Part shown: positions 55,201 through 64,000 of the stretch, piece by piece
How the letters are laid out: the number at the start of each line of letters is the position of its first letter
Numbering within the stretch: position 1 is the stretch's first letter
NCBI GenBank assembly: GCA_015501605.1
Contig: JADNRZ010000003.1
Location: 1,178,001-1,242,000, forward strand
Direction of reading: 5' to 3'
From: Panaeolus papilionaceus
Taxonomy: Eukaryota; Basidiomycota; Agaricomycetes; Agaricales
DNA length: 64,000 nucleotides
The notes under the pieces: model-generated
Told to the model about the DNA's origin: nothing
What the model saw: only the letters and a program-made list of their open reading frames with translations
Database searches by the model: none
Made by a program: the position numbers and the translations under genes

Positions 55201-58200
55201 ATTCATACATACTTAACATTTACCAAATGCTATGTATACATGCGCCTCCCATAATCAAAAGTCTCGGAGTACTTGTGTGCAGGAAAGAGGTTTGGGATTG
55301 CCTAAAATGACGAACGTTGCTCAACATAGGCTGGCCTTAACTTCGGAGATGGAAAGGTAGGAACAACTCAACGGCGGAGTTCCGTCACATAGTCCCTGTT
55401 GGATACATAGTATGACAGTGTAATTATAGTGCAGGTGTCTCCAACTGCCATCGAAGTTATGAGTCATGCCCAAGTATGTGCGTCTATTACACTTAAATTT
55501 CGTTGGCGCACACGTCGACGCAGATAAGCCGAAGCAGTCGCTGCTAAATCCAGCGTCAATCCTGAGCTGACTGACCTTTCCGAAAAGGCCTATTATTGGC
55601 CCATCGCCGGACGTTTATCATGAATGATGGATGAACGTGGAATGAACTTCAATACCAAGTCTCAGTTAGCTCATGAATGATTTTTGCCCAATCTCGACAA
55701 GTCTCCTCTGTCATTGCATGGAATCATGAAATATCAATATGTCGTTCCGAATGTTCCGACCCTGTCGACTTGAAAAATAGCGGGATACATGCCAGTGGGG
55801 TGATCCCTCGGGATACCTATTCAGGTTGGTATCATGACTCAACTTGAGTTGAAAACAAGCAACGTCACTAACCATGGTGAATCATACACCTCGTTCTAGG
55901 ACACGATTTTGATTGAGCTAATAAAGGTGGGAACGTCGCGCGTCGCGTCGCGCTCATTTAGGTCATGCGCGGAACCAGTTGCGGTAATTGGTGGATCAAA
56001 TCCAAAGTTGATCTGGTCTAAACTTGTTCAGCAAAAAACATTCAAAGACTCGGATGGATGATCCGGGTGGACATCCAAATTACAGCGTACCCATTCCGAG
56101 ATTAAGTACGACCTTATGCCTCCTTATACCCTTGCCCAAGGGATATGATATCACTGTTCATGATATCCCCAGTCAACGGGCCAACTTGGTATCCCCATGG
56201 CTCACTCGAAATTGTAGTACAAATTGCACAAGCATGAATACACGAGGTGTTCGGCTATCCTGGCTGAGTTTTTACTATTTTTTCTGCTTCTGAATAGGTA
56301 GGCGCCAGTGAGGGTCAACGAAACTTGAGGGCTAGAAACTCGAGGACTATAATTTTAAAGGGTGTGTATTCTTGTGTGCTTCGGGCGACTTAGGAAGCGT
56401 TATCTCGGAGGGATAACCCGCTCTTCGTGAAATGAGGGGACTTAGCAGACCTGATAAGTACCTTCTGTTGCAGTTACCAGAAAAGGTATACGCGGCGGGT
56501 CAATTGGAAGGTCGGAAGTCGGGCCATCATCGTCATTGACGTGACAGCGACGAATTGGAAATCCGAATTCGACATCCCCAACCTCCAACAGTAATCACAG
56601 ACCCACCGACTCCCCATGCGCACAGCTCATTTTTTAATGCTTCTGTCTCTTGGATTATCCATCATCTGAATTCTTGAAGATGTTGCAGGAACTATTTCAT
56701 GTGCGAACTTTCATATGCAAATAAATTTCAAGCTTTACAGCTGTCACTTCATTTCAGACCTGAAATGAGCGAATCTATCTGAATCTACCAGTGCACAATT
56801 GGGCCCGTCTCTGTCTAATTTACGAACTCTTGGGAATCGAATCCTTTCGCAGATTACTTTTACTTTGCTACTAGATCTGTGGATTTATTGGAAGCCCTAA
56901 AAACCAAGACCAATCAATCATCTGGTATGAAATCAAAGTCGTCCATGTTGAACACTGGTGCGTATTTAACCTCTTTCTCCCATATTTTTTGAAATGAGGT
57001 TATCCCATACTTAGGTTGTTCGTCCCACCTCTTCCACGACACGCCGAACGGTCGTCGTTGAGACCCGTACCCATGGAAAGGACAACTGTAGAACCTCAGC
57101 CTCATGCCCCCAAACCGCAACAGCTGCCTCGAAAACATAGAAACGCTCTAGGATCCTCAGTCCGTTAGGAGGGTGACTAACAATGCGCACATTTTTTTGC
57201 TTCGCGAAAGCTGTCATAAATGCACATGAGGCCCTTGCAACCCGGATACCATCACAAGAGATGAGCAGGAGCATCACTTGAACAGATCTCAAAGCTCTTT
57301 AGGATGACATTACACTGATGCCAGCAAAACGGATCTATGGCTGAACGGGTGATCCAGTCCTGGATCTGGTCGTACTGGTCACTAACAGTTTTCAACGACG
57401 CCAGTGCAAAAGTTGACCTTCGATGACCAACAGACATCAGAATACTTTTTTTTGCTACTTCGAATGATTAATTTGATACTGTTACAGGAAATTTGATTAC
57501 TGCGTAGGACTGTCGTCCCTCTTAGGACACTGCATTCATTACCGTGAAAAGCGCATGATTCTTTCCCCGCTCGCCTTTGGGCGTTGATGAGGTGACACGC
57601 TCCAACTTTTACTTCCTTTTTCCTTCATTCGCGTTATTGATCGGGATCCGCACTTCTGCATTGTCTCTAGATCCAGCACATGTATTGGCCCACCAGATCT
57701 TACCTCGCTTTTACGGGACATCCTTCGAGTGCAGCTAGCTAACACAGCGGCTATCGATCGTCACTCATTTTCTGCTTCACAAATGTGGTAATTTCGCAAT
57801 CAATTTGACAATGGTCCCCACCAGCCACGTATATCCCTACCAGTTGAAGGTCCGTCATTTAAATCACAATCGTAAGTATGAATATAATGATACCTTAGTT
57901 ACCCAGTGGATATCCGACCATTTACAATTTGTGAATGCCCCTCATGTTGAGCACTCTTCTCTTGTCTTTAGGCTTAGTTATTGTGATCAAGATCGTCCAA
58001 CACCTATCCTTCAGGAAAACAGGTCACGAGGATCATACACCTGAAATACTCCTGGTGGATTCGAGGTGGATACATACCCTTTTTATCTTCAGTCATCTGC
58101 ATTTGCTAAACATAACATAGGTTTAGCTAGCTTCGTGGACTTCTTGATATAGACTGGACTTAACCCTCCTCGTAATCTCTTTTTTTTGTTTCCCCCTTGA

Positions 58201-59952
58201 CTGTTTCTCAGTAGATGCCGTCCCTCACCTGCTTCATCCGGAGAAAACCACTTCGTTACTTGCGACATGGGACTCCAATAGGTTAGTCAGTCATTATTTC
58301 CACACTAAACATATTTCTGAACTAAGGAAGCGCAGGGACCTCGCAAGGTCATCAGACCTATTAATCCCTGTCGGAATCAATATTATTGTCCTTTTCTCTC
58401 TCGCTTATTGTTAGAGTTGCAGTAAGCTTTTTGATGGGAACGACGCTTTGCACCTACCTCCCAACGGGTAATAGTTTATCAAGACTCACTTGAGGTCAAG
58501 TTATACCCCATCCTTCCTTTCATACAAGAAGTGAAGAACGTTGCCCATATTTTGCGCATTTCCGTGTGGCCTATGGCTGTTGACGCTGCAGACGAACTTG
58601 GGGATTGAAACGCTATCATTATCCGAGGGCTTGGTCGAAGTGTACCCAGAGTAGCGAGCTCAGTGGCAACACTTGTGTAAGTAGCCGTATACATCCATGG
58701 TTGCGCCATCACTGAATAACGTGTTGTTAAAATCAATCCTCGGGGTGGTGTTGCTGACCTCCATCCCTTCCAACGCCCTCGTTTTCTGATCCAAGCGCCA
58801 CCAGATAGTTGATTTTTCCGTTCGACCTATCGAAGGGTCTCCAAGTCAAACAAATTTTAGACATGGTCATAACTAATATCATTCGGTCATGTGGGTTTTC
58901 GCGTGAAATGAACACCCTTTAACTGATTTATTCTGTTCATCGACCTTGGATAGATCTTGTCAAGGGTCTTCATCAGCAGATGACCAGAGGCATCGACGCA
59001 ACTCACCTTCCGAGACCTTGTTCAATTCAAAGGATCGGAAAGCTCTCAACCGCTTTGATGGAGACGCCTGTGCGTGACGATTGTGGTATGCAGGACCCCC
59101 GCTGCGCATTGATTCGTCCACATGCAATAAAATAATCAAAATCAGGCGGTTATTGCAACTAATCCCAAGTAGCAAGCCGAGCTTCATCATCTCATGTTGA
59201 GGCGCTGCTGGTGGTTCCCGGCTAAGTATCCGAGAAAGTCGGCATCAGCAGGTAGGCCCCCTTCCTCAACAGGCGACTCTAGGCCGACATGTGTGTGTGC
59301 TCAAAACATATCGAGATTGCCAAATTGCTAACATGGAACGTAGCATCTTGAAAACCGTCCGGTGATTAACATATTTTAAACATATCCTTGACGCTACCGC
59401 TCTAAGTGCCCACTCATCACAACAAATACGCCAAGTACGACCATCGTCTCTGCGACAATGTGTCAAATGCAGGTGGAAATAAGCACGTCATGATCATATT
59501 GACATTTGCGCGGTGCCGCTAGTACTAGGTCCAGAAAGGACTGTCTAATATGTTCTATTCTCTTTTTTCTTTGATTGCGAACCGAAAACAACGGAATTTC
59601 GTCTCTGTAGGCCGTAGCTAACGATGGAAAGTTTAGCGACCAGGATGAAGAGATGGTCCTCGATCTGGTTACAGATTGGGCGTCGCTTGCAGTCCGCAAT
59701 CTTTACAGTGACCGTGGCGTCAGTCACGTTCATCAATCTTGCTAAGTTGCAGCACTAAGCGATGCAATTCCTTTTGTACTACTCGACTAATCATTCAATG
59801 CCAGAGCGACAATATACTATAACCCCACACAAACACCAAAAACGTCATAAAATCCTCAGGACGTCCCTGGAGAGATGTTGCAGTGCCACCATGAAATACT
59901 TCCTAAGTTCGTATATTTGTTGCATGATTGGGGCGCTTTGCGGTACCGTGCT
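49261..59952. other. Gene desert, about 10.7 kb
   Basis: No gene is supported. From 49270 to about 50700 the + strand is C/T-rich and has open frames of up to 199 codons (49297-49896), but with no domain or splice pattern; a non-coding transcript divergent from the 47.8-kb gene is possible. A short ATG-led frame at 52855-53058 with Ser/Pro/Thr-rich codons looks exon-like but stands alone. Around 56914-57437 on the minus strand, overlapping frames with partly protein-like text (for example IWEKEVKYAPVFNMDDFDF) suggest a decayed gene. No tRNA or rRNA seen. Confidence 0.4.
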
Positions 59953-61118
59953 TCATTCACCTGTCCACCCCAAACGCCGAAGATCCCTCAAGCACTCGTC
60001 TGTATCTTGTTTGATCTTAGTCCAGTCATCCACGATCTGCTTATATGCGCCCTTCTTGCCACCGTCAACCAATTCCAATAAGGCGGTATAAGCCTGAAGC
60101 TGCTCGTCTAGAGCGCGGGCCTCCGTCACCATGTCGTGTTCCTGACCTCGAAGGCTTTTATGAGCAGCTTCGAGTGCCTGACTAACTGTGGCAAAGGGAA
60201 CATCGCTAAAGGCCCCCTGGCCTCGAATCGTGTGATTGTAAAGTTGTCTCTCGGTTTGTGCTTGTAGTAGAGAAAGCTTGATGAGCGCGCTTTCGATCGT
60301 CGTAGACCAAAATTCCCCTTGGGCAGAATGGCATGCAATCGATGAAGGAGTTGTATCTAAGAGTCTCTCGATTTCTGCGTGCAGGCTTTGACGAAGCTTA
60401 GGGTGTGTACATTGAGAAAATGCAGGTCACCTCAACACGATGAATGAATCTTACCTTGTCTACATCAGGGAGAAGGCATTTAATGCTTCCAGTCTTTGCT
60501 TCAATTTCGTCTTTTAAAGAGGACAGAGCCTCCCGATATCCGTGCAAGCTGGGTATTAAATTCAAGCCAGGTGGAACCTCGGGCACATCCTCTATATTGG
60601 TGCGGCATTCGTGAGCGTAGGCCTTTGAAACAGAAAAAGAGGACGGAACTTACCTGCCAATAAGAAAGATTCGATCCCTATTATGGTGCTTTGCACTTCA
60701 TTCAACAGTTGCTTTTGTAGGGAAGAACTTAACTGTGGTTGTCGGTGAATATTCTCGACCAATTAGGCATCGAATCAAGGCTGCCAGGGTACGCACATGT
60801 CTTTGTTGGGGCAATCCTAGGGATATCAACTCATCGTGCGTCAAAATTGGCTGCTCGACATAGTCCTTGGCATGCAATCCACGTTGCTTATTCAGGCCCC
60901 TGATCAACAGGCGCCCAATGATCAAATCGGTCTTAATGTCCTAAGTTTTTATATTCACACCTCAACATTTAAACCTAATATTCAAGCGGACTGGGACATA
61001 CTCGTGCCTCTTGAGAAGACAGGTCCAAAGATAACAACTCTAACAAGGCCACATATATTGTCGTCCGCGTGCGAAGTCGATTGATGTCTGTCGGGGTGAG
61101 GATCTGGGATAGGGACAT
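59953..61118 (-). CDS. Coiled-coil protein of unknown function, 306 aa
   Basis: Exons are 61118-61002, 60940-60797, 60732-60654, 60591-60455 and 60396-59953; 307 codons including TGA, all phases closing. The protein starts MSLSQILTPTDINRLRTRT and is almost wholly helical: SLQKQLLNEVQSTIIGIESF, GYREALSSLKDEIEAKTGSI, DKLRQSLHAEIERLLDTT, then QALEAAHKSLRGQEHDMVTE and a C-terminal helix ending in RDLRRLGWTGE. No signal peptide or membrane span. Length, helical build and mild heptad pattern resemble kinetochore, spindle or tethering-complex subunits, but I do not recognise a specific family. It reads in the same direction as COQ6, 153 bases behind it. Confidence 0.8.
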
Positions 61119-61271
61119 GGTGGTTTGGGGTCATGCCACTGAAGCGCATGATGGGTTCTGAGAAATCTTGGCTGGGGTCCTGACTTGGCGTCCCTCAATC
61201 AAAGTGGCTCATTCGCGTTCGACACGAAATTATATAGCTATTACTTGTATTACGCTTATTACCAACTGTAT

Positions 61272-63235
61272 CTATCGCCTGTTTGCTACATTCTTTATCG
61301 CTGTGCCAAGCATGTTTCCTACAACACTTCCCACCATTCCGACTGTTTTCGAGACCGATGCCATGGTCTGCACTGCGTTGCCTGTAAAGGTCCAGGCAGC
61401 TGCTGACGCATCCATCTTCGGGCCAAGTTGCGCTCCAGCCGATAACATCAGGGCTGCCTTGATCGTGTCTAGTTCATTTAGGATTTCTACACCGGTAGAC
61501 CGCGCCCAAACGATGGGTTGTGCTTCTGTTGTGTAAATCTTGTGCAGTTTGTCCACGGACGCCATAAGAACGTGGTTGGTTAGATAACGTTCCTGCGCAT
61601 AAGGTAGCAACGCGGTGTAAGATCCTTCAGTACATGTATATTAGTATCTTCCTGGATATAAAAAAAAGTACAATGGGGGCAACTTACCGATATCACCACC
61701 GGAAGACAGCGAGTGTTCAATACATTTTGATAGGCATTCGACATCACCTAAACCAAGATTGAGGCCTTGGCCAGCTAGTGGATGTATCGTATGGGCTGCA
61801 TCTCCTACAAGCACTACGCGGGCATTAGAATCTTCTCCTAAATATGTTTCGGCATGGTTGAAGCGCAATGGGAAGGATGCTGGAGATCCTGTTTGGATAC
61901 TGGTCACCAATGGTGGTAGGCTTTCTGAATCCATCGACGCGACACCCAGGGTGGACTGGATTTCTGAAGAAGCATAGATAGAATGTTGGTCAAAGCCGTG
62001 TACTCTTTCACGCCATTGAATTTCTTCATGAATTTTTTGGGGCGTAACAGGTTGGCCCCCTGCGTGCGCCTCCAATATACGCGAGTTCAGATATTTTATA
62101 GAGACATCTGGGAGTCGGAAAGAGGCATTTATCATATGTGAGAGAACTTCTGGGCCACTCGCTAATAGAGCTGCCGCCAAAGCAGGTTTGGTAGACCATA
62201 CCAAAGAAGAAGTGCGAGGCGAGAGAGGCAAGAATGCGATGGGTCCTGTTGGTAAAAATCTTTGGTATGCAGTAGTGTTGGGTCCTTCATAGGCTCCTCT
62301 CGGTGGGTGATTCATTGTGGCAACAATTGCTTGGGTATCATAGGACCAACCAAAGGATGGAATTTGTGCATATGTGCGGACTGGAGAATTGAACCCATCG
62401 GCTCCAACCTTGTAAGAAAAACTGTTTAATACAGTCCGCGTATAGATGAAGACAACTCACCAATAACCGTGCTCTCAGCGCTTGATTATTGTCCAACTGC
62501 ACTATGGGCCAAGACCCACGCTCATTGTCGTCTTTTCGTATTGATTGAACGCGAGTTTTGTCAAGCAAGGTGACAGACGGCAACTGCTCGATATGCTTTA
62601 GTAGGCCCCGTTGCAGATTGAAATTCTCCGTAAGACGCGACATCCCGGCTTTGGCAATATTAGGACCAAGGTCTTCTGCAAAAAATTCGATACGTGCGTC
62701 AGACAGTCCGTCCCAGATCTCCAAAATATGTTAGATGCGTGCCATCAATTCGGTCTCTGCACTCACCTGCATTTGTTCAATAGGGCAGGTGCGGCTTTGG
62801 TCAACAAAGGACCATGCTCCAGTATCTATGATTTAAGACTTGAGTACACCAGAAAGGCATGGATGCGGGAAAGGTCGGACCCTTGAGAAATTGTTGTGAA
62901 GTATTGGTGAGGGAAACAACTCGGTTTGAGAAATTGTCCGAGGTGGGGTTCCATGATTTCAGTTTGGAAAGATCGCCACCCTCAACTAGAGTCACAGACA
63001 CGTTCTTAGAGACAGACGGAGAAGAACCTGTCCATGGTCAGCAATCAGAACTGTTGTTGAATTGTAACGAGCTCGTACCTAACGCGCTCGCAAGTGCCAG
63101 ACCTGCCGGACCTCCTCCGACAATCACGACATCTGTATCAATAACATTTGTGGAATAGGCGCGTGAAGCAAGGAGTCTTGAGCGGGACCTTTGCAGATAA
63201 ACTGCTGTCCGATTGGAAGTAGAGGTCAAAGCCAT
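61272..63235 (-). CDS. COQ6: Ubiquinone biosynthesis monooxygenase Coq6, 564 aa
   Basis: FAD-dependent hydroxylase that introduces the C5 hydroxyl of the coenzyme Q ring; works with the CoQ synthome on the mitochondrial inner membrane. Exons are 63235-63079, 63027-62881, 62825-62767, 62718-62461, 62408-61688 and 61624-61272; 565 codons including TAG. The N-terminus is an Arg/Ser-rich targeting peptide (YLQRSRSRLLASRAYSTN). The dinucleotide-binding VVIVGGGPAGLALASALG has its glycines at 40-45. The family block NRVVSLTNTSQQFLKDTGAW and CPIEQMQIWDG follow. The second FAD motif VVLVGDAAHTIHPLAGQGLN is at about 407-424. Extra length over yeast Coq6 lies in loops and the C-terminal tail. It diverges from SEC6. 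Confidence 0.94.
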
Positions 63236-63365
63236 TCGAATTCAGAACCTAACCTTGATCCCACGATGCCAATAGAGTGTTGTAACCGGGCCGACATCAT
63301 CACCATTGCTTTAGTTGCAACAATTACAAGAACACGACCACCCTGTCCTCATCCCTGCCACCACC
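63236..63365. promoter_or_regulatory. Divergent promoter, COQ6 / SEC6
   Basis: Only 130 bases lie between the two start codons facing away from each other, so the core promoters must be shared or abutting. No TATA box is visible. Confidence 0.6.
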
Positions 63366-64000
63366 ATGGCTGCTCCAGCAGGTCCCGTGTCTGCGGCACA
63401 AGCTATTGGCGAATATTTACAATCACCCGACGATCTTGTCAAAGTCTCAGTGTTTAGGAAGAAGCTCGAGAAGGAGAAAGCCTCAATTGATGCCAGGCTA
63501 AAGACTGGTGTCAAGGAACAACTACAGGCTACTCGACTGGGACTACGAAAGTTTTTGGGGACAAGGGAGAATGTGCAGGCTATAAAGGATGAGATGGTAA
63601 CAGTAGAGAAAGAATGTGAAGATCCCTCCATTCGTGTTCCTACTTTCGACCAGATAAGCAGGGTATGTCCTATCCTCACCACGCTGAACCCTAGAACCCA
63701 TTATGCTGGCAGGTGTCAATGGTGCATCGTAACTTTGAGTCCACAGAAGAGATGGTTAATAACCTTCTCGATATGGCCGCCAGATTAGATGACTTGCAGA
63801 GGATGCTTGCGGCAGACAGCAGAGAAATCATAGGACCTGCACCTAATCTCCTCATCATACATTACCAACTCAATCAACTCGAACGATTCAGGAACCAAAC
63901 GATGCACCAAGCCAAAAAAGCGTCAGCCAATTCTCAGGCGACGCTAACGCGATGGTTTGAACGTCTAAACAAGGTCATCGCTGACTTCGACGAGTACATG
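63366..64000 (+). CDS. SEC6: Exocyst subunit Sec6, N-terminal part (3' end outside window)
   Basis: Sec6 belongs to the exocyst, which tethers secretory vesicles to the plasma membrane at growth sites. ATG 63366 sits in an ideal context (CCACCATGG). Exons are 63366-63662 and 63713 to beyond 64000; the intron is 50 nt. The visible 195 residues start with MAAPAGPVSAAQAIGEYLQS, followed by a helical coiled region (VFRKKLEKEKASIDARLKTG, RENVQAIKDEM). Next come the family segment ISRVSMVHRNFESTEEMVNN and DDLQRMLAAD, then helices with NLLIIHYQLNQLERFRNQT. The window ends inside the coding sequence at DFDEYM. Confidence 0.88.

Noticed and set aside
56815..56900. tRNA-like T-arm (GATTCGATTCCC on the minus strand)
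   Set aside because: No acceptor stem, D-arm or A box at the right distance. No complete tRNA cloverleaf was found anywhere in the window by eye.
61168..61536. 122-codon plus-strand frame
   Set aside because: It lies antisense to the last exon of COQ6, which is secure by family and phase.

Overview
The window is nuclear DNA of a filamentous basidiomycete, most likely an agaricomycete. Its coding genes are split by many short GT-AG introns (38 to about 90 nt, typically 50-65). Promoters are pyrimidine-rich. The gene content is that of a mushroom-forming fungus: multi-exon housekeeping genes, several coiled-coil plus F-box proteins of the kind expanded in these fungi, and a tyrosine recombinase gene. 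The species cannot be named from the sequence. Exon models below were built by hand from splice sites, reading phase and family knowledge. For every complete gene the phases close to a whole number of codons.

Layout. 1-23.2 kb is dense and housekeeping-like: the 3' end of a secreted Cys/Pro-rich protein, a small hypothetical gene, BUD6 (polarity/actin), DCR2 (metallophosphatase), MRP20 (mitoribosomal uL23m), TUL1 (Golgi/endosome RING E3 ligase), NNF1 (kinetochore), two related F-box proteins on either side of an 88-residue gene of unknown function, RIB3 (riboflavin) and MIR1 (mitochondrial phosphate carrier). 23.2-27.1 kb is sparse and ends in a third F-box gene.

27.8-35.4 kb looks like a mobile-element insertion. 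Two diverged, inverted copies of a repeat of about 110-125 nt, each bordered on the outside by TTAA, enclose a convergent gene pair: a six-exon tyrosine recombinase and a six-exon protein with a SAP DNA-binding motif and a Trp-rich C-terminal region. This is the most interesting part of the window. A seven-exon conserved protein of unknown function follows at 35.8-37.8 kb.

37.8-60 kb is a gene desert of about 22 kb, broken only by one low-complexity protein gene at 47.8-49.1 kb. I find no supportable gene, tRNA or rRNA in the rest of it. 60-64 kb is dense again: a coiled-coil protein of unknown function, COQ6 (ubiquinone hydroxylase) and the 5' end of SEC6 (exocyst), with COQ6 and SEC6 diverging from a 130-bp spacer.
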